From Myxococcales bacterium (GTDB lineage Bacteria > Myxococcota > Polyangia > Nannocystales > Nannocystaceae): a stretch of DNA of 64,000 bases. The DNA lies in contig JAEUJW010000017.1 in NCBI GenBank assembly GCA_016793465.1, forward strand, positions 1-64,000. The letters are read 5' to 3'. The position numbers and the translations under genes are program-made. The number at the start of each line of letters is the position of its first letter. Position 1 is the stretch's first letter. This document shows, piece after piece, positions 49,931 through 57,565 of this stretch. The notes under the pieces are model-generated. The model was not told the DNA's origin and did not search any database. It saw only the letters and a program-made list of their open reading frames with translations.

Positions 49931-51238
49931 ATGCCTGAACGCGCGAGCTCGGCCCAGATCACGCTGCGGTTCTTCGTCATGGCGCGGTGGGTGCTGCTCG
50001 GGCTGATCAGCCTCGGGTGGACGCTGCAGACCATTAGCCCGGGCATGTTCGACCAGCTGCTGTCGTGGTTCCCGCCGTCGCCGGAGCCGACCGGGACGGC
50101 GGCGGTGATGGCGATCCTGACGATCAGCAACCTGTGGGTGATGCGCTTCGTGCTGGCGCGGGGCAAGGCGACGACGACGATCGCGGGCGTGCACCTGCTG
50201 GTCGACTCGGCGGCGCTGACGGCCCTGCTGGCGCTGTCGGGCGGAGTCACCAACTCGTTCACGACCATGTACTTCGTGCCGATGACGCTGGCGACGCAGC
50301 TGTCGCCGCGCTGGACGTGGGCGGTGGCGGCGACCTGCCTGGTCGGGTTCGCGGGGCTGTTCGTGCTGGCGCCGGCGCCGGCGGGGCCGCCGGGGCACGA
50401 GGCGCACTTCATGGGCCACGTGCGCGGCATGTGGGTGGCGTTCGGGATGTCGGCGGCGTTCATGACGTACTTCGTGCACCGCATCGCGCTGTCGCTCGAG
50501 CGCCAGCGGGCGGAGCTGGCGCGGCTGCGGCTGGCGGCGGCGCAGGACCGGCAGCTGGCGGCGCTGGGCACGCTGGCGGCCGGGGCGGCGCACGAGCTGG
50601 GCTCGCCGCTCGGCACGATCGGCATGCTCGCGGCGGACCTCACGGTGATGGAGGAGGAGGAGCGGCGCGACGCGGTGGCGACGATTCGCCAGGAGATCGC
50701 GCGGTGCAAGCAGATCTTGCAGAAGATGTCGTCGCCGGAGGTGCGCGTCGGCAGTCTGCGTCCGGAGGTCGAGCCGTGGCCGCTGACGAACGTGACGGCG
50801 GAGCTGCGCGGCTCGACCGGCGAGGTGCGGCTGCAGTTCGTGAGCGACGAGGCCGTGCGCGCGGGGGCGACGACGACGCAGCCGCCCGACGTGGTCTTGC
50901 AGATCCTGCGCGCGGTCGTGTCGAACGCGGCCGACGCGTGCCGCGGCAAGCCGGGCAGCAAGGGGGTGACGCTGCGCGTGGAGGCGACCGCGGACCAGGC
51001 GGTGCTGACGGTGATCGACGACGGCGTCGGCATGGCGCCGCAGGCGGCGGTGGCGGCGTTCGACCCGTTCTTCTCGACCAAGGAGGAGGGCCGCGGGATG
51101 GGGCTCGGGCTCTATCTGGCGCGCGCGCACCTGCGGCAGCTCGGCGGGACGATCGATCTCGAGTCGCAGCCGGGGCGGGGGACCACCGTCCACGTCCGCT
51201 TCCCGCGGGCGCTGGCCGCGGGCGCGGCGGGTGCGTAG
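49931..51238 (+). CDS. regB: RegB/PrrB-family redox sensor histidine kinase
   Basis: This membrane histidine kinase of 435 aa has six predicted helices in residues 12-175. The quinone-site motif of RegB, GGxxNPF, appears as GGVTNSF at 104-110, with Ser in place of Pro. The H box GAAHELGSPLGTIGM (His211) matches the RegB type exactly, and IARCKQILQKM places a Cys like the redox cysteine of RegB. HATPase blocks ISNAAD-like VVSNAADAC, IDDGVGM and GRGMGLGLYL are intact. It should phosphorylate the RegA-type regulator encoded 145 bp downstream. ATG at 49931 is preferred over a TTG at 49907. Confidence 0.9.
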   Translation: MPERASSAQITLRFFVMARWVLLGLISLGWTLQTISPGMFDQLLSWFPPSPEPTGTAAVMAILTISNLWVMRFVLARGKATTTIAGVHLLVDSAALTALLALSGGVTNSFTTMYFVPMTLATQLSPRWTWAVAATCLVGFAGLFVLAPAPAGPPGHEAHFMGHVRGMWVAFGMSAAFMTYFVHRIALSLERQRAELARLRLAAAQDRQLAALGTLAAGAAHELGSPLGTIGMLAADLTVMEEEERRDAVATIRQEIARCKQILQKMSSPEVRVGSLRPEVEPWPLTNVTAELRGSTGEVRLQFVSDEAVRAGATTTQPPDVVLQILRAVVSNAADACRGKPGSKGVTLRVEATADQAVLTVIDDGVGMAPQAAVAAFDPFFSTKEEGRGMGLGLYLARAHLRQLGGTIDLESQPGRGTTVHVRFPRALAAGAAGA

Positions 51239-51245
51239 CGTGCGG

Positions 51246-51277
51246 GCCGCGCGACCCGTTGTCGCAGGTCGCGCGGC
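51246..51277. terminator. 11-bp hairpin between regB and regA
   Basis: GCCGCGCGACC (51246-51256) pairs perfectly with GGTCGCGCGGC (51267-51277) around a 10-nt loop, 8 bp after the regB stop. It could attenuate read-through into regA or protect the regB transcript end. There is no U tract. Confidence 0.5.
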
Positions 51278-51383
51278 GCGTGGGCGGTGAAACGCGGACC
51301 AGGCGCAGGCGGCCGCGGGCGGCGAAACGCGGGCTTGCCGGGCGCCCCGGCATGGGGCACGGTTGCCGGCGGAGGAGCGCCGC

Positions 51384-51965
51384 ATGGCAACCTCGGACGA
51401 CAGTCGCGCGACGGTGTTGGTGGTGGACGACGACAGGGCGTTCTGTACGGCGCTGGCGGGGTCGCTGCGCCGGCGCGGATACTCGGTGGTGGTCGCCCAC
51501 AATTACGAGGACGGTCTGGCGGAGGCGGAGGCGTGGTCGCCCGACCGGGCGGTCGTCGACCTGCGCATGCCGGGCCGCAACGGGCTCGAGCTGGTGGCGG
51601 CGCTGCGGCGGGCCGACCCGCACGTGGCGATCGTGGTGCTGACGGGCTACGGCAGCATCGCCACCGCGATCGAGGCGATCAAGCTGGGGGCCGTGCACTA
51701 CCTGACCAAGCCGGCCGAGCCCGACGACATCTGCGCGGCGTTCGGACGGACCGAGCCGGTCATGCTCGAGATGCCCGAGGCGCACGCGGCCAAGCCGCTC
51801 GGCGAGCTCGAGTGGGAGCACCTGCAGCAGGTGCTGACCGACTGCCGCGGGAACATCTCGGAGGCGGCGCGCCGCCTGGGGATGCACCGCCGCAGCCTGC
51901 AGCGCAAGCTGGCCCGCGGGCGCCCGGGGCTGCCGGGCGGGCCCGAGGAGCCGCCGCCGGCGTGA
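51384..51965 (+). CDS. regA: RegA/PrrA/ActR-family response regulator
   Basis: This two-domain regulator of 193 aa has a receiver with acidic pocket Asp15-Asp17, phospho-acceptor Asp59 in VVDLRMPG, Thr87 and Lys109. A short linker leads to a Fis-type helix-turn-helix, NISEAARRLGMHRRSLQRKL, which is diagnostic of the RegA family. In proteobacteria RegBA controls respiratory and redox genes. The ATG at 51384 has GGAGGAG upstream. The protein is slightly longer than usual owing to a Gly/Pro tail. Confidence 0.93.
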   Translation: MATSDDSRATVLVVDDDRAFCTALAGSLRRRGYSVVVAHNYEDGLAEAEAWSPDRAVVDLRMPGRNGLELVAALRRADPHVAIVVLTGYGSIATAIEAIKLGAVHYLTKPAEPDDICAAFGRTEPVMLEMPEAHAAKPLGELEWEHLQQVLTDCRGNISEAARRLGMHRRSLQRKLARGRPGLPGGPEEPPPA

Positions 51966-51990
51966 CGCCCTGCCGGGGTTGAAGTTGCGG

Positions 51991-51996
51991 TAATGT
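51991..51996 (+). promoter_or_regulatory. -10-like TAATGT, leaderless spacing
   Basis: TAATGT ends 7 nt before the ATG of thpR, head of the thpR-permease operon. Confidence 0.5.
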
Positions 51997-52003
51997 CGGC
52001 GGG

Positions 52004-52546
52004 ATGCCGCGCCTGTTCGTCGGGCTGGACCTGCCCCCGGAAGTCGATGACCACCTCGAGCTGATGTGCGGCGGACTGCCGGGCGCGCGCTGGGAGGGCC
52101 GCGAGAAGTTCCACCTGACGCTGCTGTACCTCGGCGAGGTCGACGGGCGGGTGCACCGCGAGGCGATCGACGCGCTGCAGCGGCTGCGCTCGCCGAGGTT
52201 CGCGCTGACGCTGAAGGGGGTCGGGCACTTTCCGCCGCGGGGGGAGCCGACGTCGGTGTGGGCCGGGGTCGCGGAGACCGACGCGGTGCAGCTGCTGAAG
52301 CAGCGGGTCGACGCCTGCCTGCGCGACGTCGAGTTCGAGAGGGACCGGCGGAGGTTCGCGCCGCACGTGACGCTGGCGCGGCTCGGCGGGACGCCGGAGG
52401 AGGCGGTGGTCGCCTACCTGTCGGCGCACGTGCTGTTCCGCAGCGAGACGTTCACGGTCGACCGGGTGCTGCTCTACTCGAGCGTGCGCTCGCCGAAGGG
52501 CTCGTCGTACCGCGTCGAGGCCGGCTTCCCGCTGCAGGAGGTCTGA
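52004..52546 (+). CDS. thpR: RNA 2',3'-cyclic phosphodiesterase
   Basis: This is a 2H phosphoesterase of 180 aa. Both catalytic HxTx motifs are present, in FHLTLLYLG and FAPHVTLARL. The N-terminal MPRLFVGLDLPPEV and the VGHFPPRG segment match the ThpR (LigT) family, which opens 2',3'-cyclic phosphates on RNA ends. Stop and the next start are 5 bp apart, so it is co-transcribed with two ABC permease genes, an unusual pairing with no obvious functional link. Confidence 0.92.
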   Translation: MPRLFVGLDLPPEVDDHLELMCGGLPGARWEGREKFHLTLLYLGEVDGRVHREAIDALQRLRSPRFALTLKGVGHFPPRGEPTSVWAGVAETDAVQLLKQRVDACLRDVEFERDRRRFAPHVTLARLGGTPEEAVVAYLSAHVLFRSETFTVDRVLLYSSVRSPKGSSYRVEAGFPLQEV

Positions 52547-52551
52547 CGCGC

Positions 52552-53496
52552 GTGGGTGCGGTGCTGCGCAGGCTGGCGGCCGCGGCGGCGACGCTGGTGC
52601 TGGTCAGCGTGCTGGTGTTCGTGGCCGTCGACGCGCTGGTCGACCGCGCGGCGCTCGAGCTCGGCAGGGGTGCGACGCAGGAGGCGCTGGCGGCCCGCAG
52701 GGCGCTGCTCGGGCTCGACCGGCCGTGGCTCGTGCGGCTGTTCGAACACGTCGCTTCGGCCCTGTCGTTCGACCTGGGAGAGAGCGCGCGGCGCGGGCTG
52801 CCGGTGGCGGAGGTGATCCGGCGGGCGCTCGCGCCGACGCTGGCGTACGCGCTGCCGGGGTTCGTGCTGGCGACGGTGCTCGGCGTGTTCGGCGGGCTGT
52901 GGGCGGCGCGGGCGCGCGGGTGGGTCGATCGCGCGGTGCTGGCGGCGTCGACGCTGCTGATGAGCACGTCGGGGGTGCTCGTGGCGGTGCTCGGGCAGTA
53001 CCTGCTGGCGCACCGTCTGCGGTGGTTCCCGGTGCTCGGCTGGCCGCTCGGCGGGGACGGGCGCGGCGCGCCGGGGTTCATCGTCTTGCCGGCGCTGCTG
53101 TGGGCGGTGATCCAGGTCGGGGCCGATCTGCGGCACTACCGGGCGGTGTTCGTGCGCGAGCTGGCGGCGCCGCACCTCGAGGGGCTGCGGGCGCGGGGGA
53201 TCGGCGAGCGGCGGATCACCGGGCACGTGCTGCGCGGGGCGGTCGCGCCGGTGCTCGCGCGCGTCTCCGGGCGGCTGCCGCAGGCGGTGCTCGGCGGGGT
53301 GGTGGTCGAGCACGTCTTCAATATTCCGGGGCTCGGGGCGCTGCTGGTGGCGGCGATCCGCGAGGCCGACGTGACGGTCGTGCAGGGCGTCGCGCTCGCG
53401 CTGGCGGCGGCGACCGTCGGCGGGCAGACGATCTGCGACGGGCTGGCGGCGTGGCTCGACCCGCGGGTGCGGGCGCGCTGGGAGGCTGGCCGATGA
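52552..53496 (+). CDS. ABC transporter permease, DppB-like
   Basis: This inner-membrane permease of 314 aa belongs to the oligopeptide/dipeptide type. Six helices are predicted. The EAA-type cytoplasmic loop ELAAPHLEGLRARGIGERRI and the C-terminal LGGVVVEHVFNIPGLGALLV are standard for DppB/OppB. The start is a GTG at 52552. Its stop overlaps the ATG of the next permease gene (ATGA). No substrate-binding protein or ATPase gene is in the window, so the rest of the transporter must be encoded elsewhere. Confidence 0.9.
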   Translation: MGAVLRRLAAAAATLVLVSVLVFVAVDALVDRAALELGRGATQEALAARRALLGLDRPWLVRLFEHVASALSFDLGESARRGLPVAEVIRRALAPTLAYALPGFVLATVLGVFGGLWAARARGWVDRAVLAASTLLMSTSGVLVAVLGQYLLAHRLRWFPVLGWPLGGDGRGAPGFIVLPALLWAVIQVGADLRHYRAVFVRELAAPHLEGLRARGIGERRITGHVLRGAVAPVLARVSGRLPQAVLGGVVVEHVFNIPGLGALLVAAIREADVTVVQGVALALAAATVGGQTICDGLAAWLDPRVRARWEAGR

Positions 53497-54272
53497 GACA
53501 GGTGGCGCTCGCGGGGCTGCTCGGGTTCGTGGCGCTGGCGCTGCTGGCGTGGCTCGGGGTGATCGCGGGGGGCTACGAGGGGGCGGTCGGGCCGGAGCAC
53601 GCGCCGCCGGGTGAGCTCGCCTGGCTGGGGACCGACGCGCTCGGGCGCGACGTGCTGGCGCGGGCGATCCAGGGCTCGCGGGTGTCGCTGGTGGTCGGGG
53701 GGCTGGCGGCGCTCGGGATGGTGGCGATCGGCGGGCTGCTCGGCGCGGCGGCGGGGATGCGCGGGGGCTGGGCCGATCGCTCGCTGGTCGGGCTGGCGGA
53801 CGCCTTCGCCGCGGTGCCGCCGCTGGTGATGCTGCTGGCGGCGTCGCTGGTGATCGCGCCGGGGGCGACGGCGGCGGCGCTGGCGATCGCGTGCACGCAG
53901 TGGACGGGGGTGTTCCGCGGCGTGCGGGCGGAGGCGCTGCGGCTGCGCTCGTCGGACCACGATCGGGCGAGCGTGGCGATGGGCGCGGGCTGGTGGCACC
54001 GCGTGCGCGTGCACCTGGGGCCGCAGCTGCGGCCGGTGCTGCGCGCGGCGCTGGTGATCGCGTTCGTGTACGCGGTCAAGGTCGAGGCGGTGCTGGCGTT
54101 CTTCGGGGCGAGCGAGCGGGAGCTGCCGAGCTGGGGGCGCATGCTGGCGGAGTCGGGCAGCGAGCTGGCGCGGGGGATCTGGTGGCCGACGCTGGCGGCC
54201 GGCGTGCCGCTGGCGCTGCTCGTGCTGTGCGCGCAGGTGCTGGCCGATCGCCTCGAGGACGCGGACGCGTGA
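53493..54272 (+). CDS. ABC transporter permease, DppC-like
   Basis: This partner permease of 259 aa has about six helices. ELAWLGTDALGRDVLARAIQG and SRVSLVVGG are the family's N-terminal signature. The EAA loop contains LRLRSSDHDRASVAMGAG, and the end carries VLAFFGASERELPSWGRML. It would pair with the DppB-like protein to form the channel of a peptide or oligosaccharide importer. The protein is a little shorter than typical DppC (about 280-300 aa). Confidence 0.9.
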   Translation: MRQVALAGLLGFVALALLAWLGVIAGGYEGAVGPEHAPPGELAWLGTDALGRDVLARAIQGSRVSLVVGGLAALGMVAIGGLLGAAAGMRGGWADRSLVGLADAFAAVPPLVMLLAASLVIAPGATAAALAIACTQWTGVFRGVRAEALRLRSSDHDRASVAMGAGWWHRVRVHLGPQLRPVLRAALVIAFVYAVKVEAVLAFFGASERELPSWGRMLAESGSELARGIWWPTLAAGVPLALLVLCAQVLADRLEDADA

Positions 54273-54578
54273 GGGCGACGCGATCGGAGACGGTGAGGCG
54301 ATCGCGGGACGCGGGTGCGTTCGTCTCGCTCGAGAACGGGCGCCGCGGGTCGCGGGCGTCGACGCGGCGGAGGTCGAGATCGTGGCGGTCGGCCGCGCCC
54401 GGCACGTCGCCCGCACGCCCGCGGGCGCGGCGACGCGGGCTCGCGGGGCGAGTGCGCGCGCGGAACGTTGTGTGACGGCGATCGTCGGGTCGCCGCTGGC
54501 GAGGCCGGAGGCGGTGTGGCACCATGGCCGTCCGTTGCTCGTGCACGGTCCGCCTGACCTTAGAGCCATCAGCCCGCG
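54273..54578. other. Gene-free stretch before the flotillin operon
   Basis: The open frames here have no start context or protein character, and I see no RNA gene. The region should contain the promoter of the membrane OB-fold / flotillin / ATPase operon. CTTAGAGCC about 20 bp before the ATG at 54579 is a weak -10 candidate. No strong hairpin was found. Confidence 0.5.
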
Positions 54579-55340
54579 ATGACCGAGTTTCTCAGCGCCA
54601 TCCTCTCGTTCCCGACGGTCGTGTTCACGGTGATGCTGATCGTCATCGTGCTGTACTGGCTAATGGTGATCATCGGGGCGATCGGGGTCGACGTGCTGAA
54701 CATCGGCGAGGCCGCGGGCGGCAAGATCGAGGGGATGGTCGGCGGGGCCGTCGAGGGCAAGATCGAAGGGGTGGTCGGGGGCGCGATCGAGGGCAAGATC
54801 GAGGGCATGGCCGACGCGGCGGTCGAGGCCAAGGTCGAGGGCGTGGCGTCGGGCGCGGGCGGCGGGTTCCTGGCCATCCTGGGCTTCGGCCGGGTGCCGG
54901 CGACGGTCGTCATCAGCTCGCTGGTGCTGTGGTCGTGGGCGCTGTGCCTGGTGCTGGCCCGGACGATGGGGCAGGTGGGGGCCTCGGCGCTGGTGGTCGA
55001 CCTGGTCGCGCCGGTGGTCGCGGTGTTCTTCGCGGGCATGCTGACGGGGCTGATCGTGCGGGCGGTCGGGCGGCTGGTGGTACGGCACGAGCCGCAGCTG
55101 CGCCGGCGGGACCTGGTCGGCAAGCTGTGCACGATCACGACCGGGCGCGTCGACGCCGGCTTCGGTCAGGCCCTCGTCGAGGAGGGCGGCACGGACGTCA
55201 CGATCGACGTGCGCTGCGACCCGCCGAACACGCTGGTCCGGCGGGCGCGGGCGGTCGTCGTCGCGTACGACGAGCAGCACAACACCTACACGGTCGAGGC
55301 CTACGAGCAGGGCATCTCTGAACGGCAGCCGCGGGCCTGA
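54579..55340 (+). CDS. YqiJ-like membrane protein with OB-fold and 12-residue repeats
   Basis: This membrane protein of 253 aa begins with a helix at 13-38. Next comes a hydrophilic insert of four 12-residue repeats (GKIEGMVGGAVE, residues 48-94), then two or three helices between 105 and 165. The C-terminal OB-like domain (about 180-245) has RRDLVGKLCTITTGRV and ARAVVVAYDEQHNTYTVEAY, as in YqiJ/NfeD-type proteins. YqiJ partners the flotillin YqiK in enterobacteria. It precedes the flotillin gene by 26 bp, so they should form one membrane complex. Confidence 0.85.
   Translation: MTEFLSAILSFPTVVFTVMLIVIVLYWLMVIIGAIGVDVLNIGEAAGGKIEGMVGGAVEGKIEGVVGGAIEGKIEGMADAAVEAKVEGVASGAGGGFLAILGFGRVPATVVISSLVLWSWALCLVLARTMGQVGASALVVDLVAPVVAVFFAGMLTGLIVRAVGRLVVRHEPQLRRRDLVGKLCTITTGRVDAGFGQALVEEGGTDVTIDVRCDPPNTLVRRARAVVVAYDEQHNTYTVEAYEQGISERQPRA
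54720..54863 (+). repeat. 36-bp coding repeats in the YqiJ-like gene
   Basis: Three and a half to four copies of a 36-bp unit encode GKIEGMVGGAVE, GKIEGVVGGAIE, GKIEGMADAAVE and AKVEGVASGAG. The periodic hydrophobic residues predict a series of short amphipathic helices. Confidence 0.85.
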
Positions 55341-55366
55341 CGCGCGGACGAGCAGGAGAGCAGAAC

Positions 55367-57559
55367 ATGGGCGACATCGGACTCCCGTTGGCAGTGAGCA
55401 TCGGTGGGATCGCGTTCCTGGCCATCATCGGGACGTTCTTCATCATCTCGCGGTTTTACCGCCAGGTGGACCAGGGGAAGGCGCTGATCGTCAACAAGAA
55501 GCAGGGCCCGCAGGTGGTGTTCACCGGCACGGTGGTCCTGCCGATCATCCACCGGGCGGAGATGATGGACATCTCGGTCAAGTCGATCGACATCGACCGC
55601 CGCGGCAAGGACGGCCTCATCTGCAAGGACAACATCCGCGCCGACATCAAGGTGGCGTTCTTCGTGCGGGTCAACAAGACCCCGGAGGACGTGCTGAAGG
55701 TGGCGCAGTCGATCGGCTGCGCCCGCGCGTCGGACATGGAGACGCTCGACGAGCTGTTCTCGGCCAAGTTCTCGGAGGCGCTGAAGACCGTCGGCAAGCA
55801 GCTCGAGTTCGAGGAGCTGTACACCAAGCGCGGCGAGTTCAAGGACCAGCTCATCGAGGTGATCGGCCGCGACCTCAACGGCTACATCCTCGACGACGCG
55901 GCCATCGACTACCTCGAGCAGACGCCGCTCAGCTCGCTCGACCCGAACAACATCCTCGACGCCCAGGGCATCCGCAAGATCACGGAGATCACGGCCAAGC
56001 AGAACGTGTTCACCAACGAGCTGCGGCAGAAGGAGCGCATGGACGTCGGCTCGCAGAACCTGACCGCCGACGAGGCGGTGTTCCGCTACGAGCAGCAGCG
56101 GGCCGACGCCGAGGCCAAGAAGAACAAGGAGATCGCCATGTCGCTGGCCCGCGAGCAGAACGAGGCGATGCGGCTGGCCAACGAGGAGCACAAGAAGACG
56201 GCGCTGGTCCAGCAGGTCAACGAGGCCGAGGTCGGCAAGGCGGAGCAGGACAAGGTCCGCGCCATCGCCATCGCCGAGAAGGCGCGCGAGCGGGAGATCT
56301 CGATCGAGACCGAGCGCAACGAGAAGGCGCGGGCGACCGAGGCCATCGCGCGCGAGCGGGCGGTCGAGCTGCTGCGAATCGAGAAGGAGAAGGCGCTGGA
56401 GGTCGAGCGCAAGGCGATCGCCGACGTCGTGCGCGAGCGCGTGTCGGTCGAGAAGGGCGTGGCCGAGGAGGAGGAGCGCACGAAGGACATCCGCGTGCTG
56501 GCCGACGCCAACCGCACCAAGGAGGCCCGCGTGGTCAAGGCCGAGGGCGAGGCGCAGGAGAAGGTGGTCAAGGACGTGAAGACGGCGCAGGCGGCCGAGG
56601 AGGTCGCCAAGTTCGAGGCCAAGAAGCGGCTCATCATGGCCGAGGCGGAGCTCGAGGCGGCGGACAAGCAGGCCAAGGCGAAGATCCGGGCGGCCGAGGG
56701 CGCGCAGGCCGAGGCGGCCGCGGCCGGCCTGGCCGAGGTGCGGGTCAAGGAGGCGGACGCGGCGGCCAGCGAGAAGGTGGGCATGGCCCGCATCCGCGTG
56801 CAGGAGGCCGAGGCCGGGGCGATCGAGAAGCGCGGCGCGGCCGAGAACATGGTCGCCAAGGAGCGCTTCACCATCGAGGCCGCGGGCCTCGAGCAGAAGG
56901 GCCTGGCCGAGGCCCGCGTGAAGGAGGCCGAGGCCGGGGCGCTCGAGAAGAAGGGCACGGCCGAGGCGGTCGCGCTCGAGAAGCACGGCGTCGCCGAGGC
57001 GACCGCGGCCGAGAAGGCCGGCATCGCCGCGGCGGTGGCGATCCGCGAGAAGCTGCTGGCGGAGGCGACCGGCCTGGCCGAGAAGGCCAAGGCCATGAAG
57101 GAGATGGAGGGCACGCCGCGCGAGCACGAGGAGTTCCGCCTCGACCTCGAGCGCCAGAAGGAGGTCCAGCTGGCGGCGATCGCGGCCCAGAAGGTGCTCG
57201 CGGAGCACCAGGCCCACGTGCTGGCGGCGGCGCTCGAGCACGCGAAGATCCAGATCGTCGGCGGCGACGGCGAGTTCTTCGACCGCTTCGTGCGCGCGGT
57301 CGGGACCGGCAACGCGATCGACGGCACGGTGCAGTCGAGCGAGACCCTGAAGAAGCTGCTCGGCGAGTACTTCGACGGCAAGAAGAGCCTGCCGGCCGAC
57401 GTGAAGGAGATCCTGACGCGCCCGGCGATCTCGGCGGACGACGTGCAGAAGCTGACGGTCTCGGCGGCCCTCGGCGACCTGATGGCCCGCAGCGACGGGG
57501 CGGTGAAGCGCAAGCTCGCGGCGCTGCTCGAGAAGGCCAAGGATCTCGGGCTCGAGTAA
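55367..57559 (+). CDS. Flotillin family protein (YqiK-like)
   Basis: This flotillin of 730 aa has one N-terminal helix (residues 8-28) and an SPFH/band 7 domain at about 30-220 (VDQGKALIVNKK, IIHRAEMMDISVKSIDID). A long Ala/Glu-rich coiled coil spans 225-600 with repeated EAGAxEKxGxAE units, followed by a helical C-terminal domain. Flotillins assemble large cages on membranes and organise microdomains. The C-terminal extension is longer than in B. subtilis FloT (about 510 aa) and fits the YqiK group. It sits between the YqiJ-like and the AAA ATPase genes, 6 bp from the latter. Confidence 0.93.
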   Translation: MGDIGLPLAVSIGGIAFLAIIGTFFIISRFYRQVDQGKALIVNKKQGPQVVFTGTVVLPIIHRAEMMDISVKSIDIDRRGKDGLICKDNIRADIKVAFFVRVNKTPEDVLKVAQSIGCARASDMETLDELFSAKFSEALKTVGKQLEFEELYTKRGEFKDQLIEVIGRDLNGYILDDAAIDYLEQTPLSSLDPNNILDAQGIRKITEITAKQNVFTNELRQKERMDVGSQNLTADEAVFRYEQQRADAEAKKNKEIAMSLAREQNEAMRLANEEHKKTALVQQVNEAEVGKAEQDKVRAIAIAEKAREREISIETERNEKARATEAIARERAVELLRIEKEKALEVERKAIADVVRERVSVEKGVAEEEERTKDIRVLADANRTKEARVVKAEGEAQEKVVKDVKTAQAAEEVAKFEAKKRLIMAEAELEAADKQAKAKIRAAEGAQAEAAAAGLAEVRVKEADAAASEKVGMARIRVQEAEAGAIEKRGAAENMVAKERFTIEAAGLEQKGLAEARVKEAEAGALEKKGTAEAVALEKHGVAEATAAEKAGIAAAVAIREKLLAEATGLAEKAKAMKEMEGTPREHEEFRLDLERQKEVQLAAIAAQKVLAEHQAHVLAAALEHAKIQIVGGDGEFFDRFVRAVGTGNAIDGTVQSSETLKKLLGEYFDGKKSLPADVKEILTRPAISADDVQKLTVSAALGDLMARSDGAVKRKLAALLEKAKDLGLE

Positions 57560-57565
57560 CGCGCC

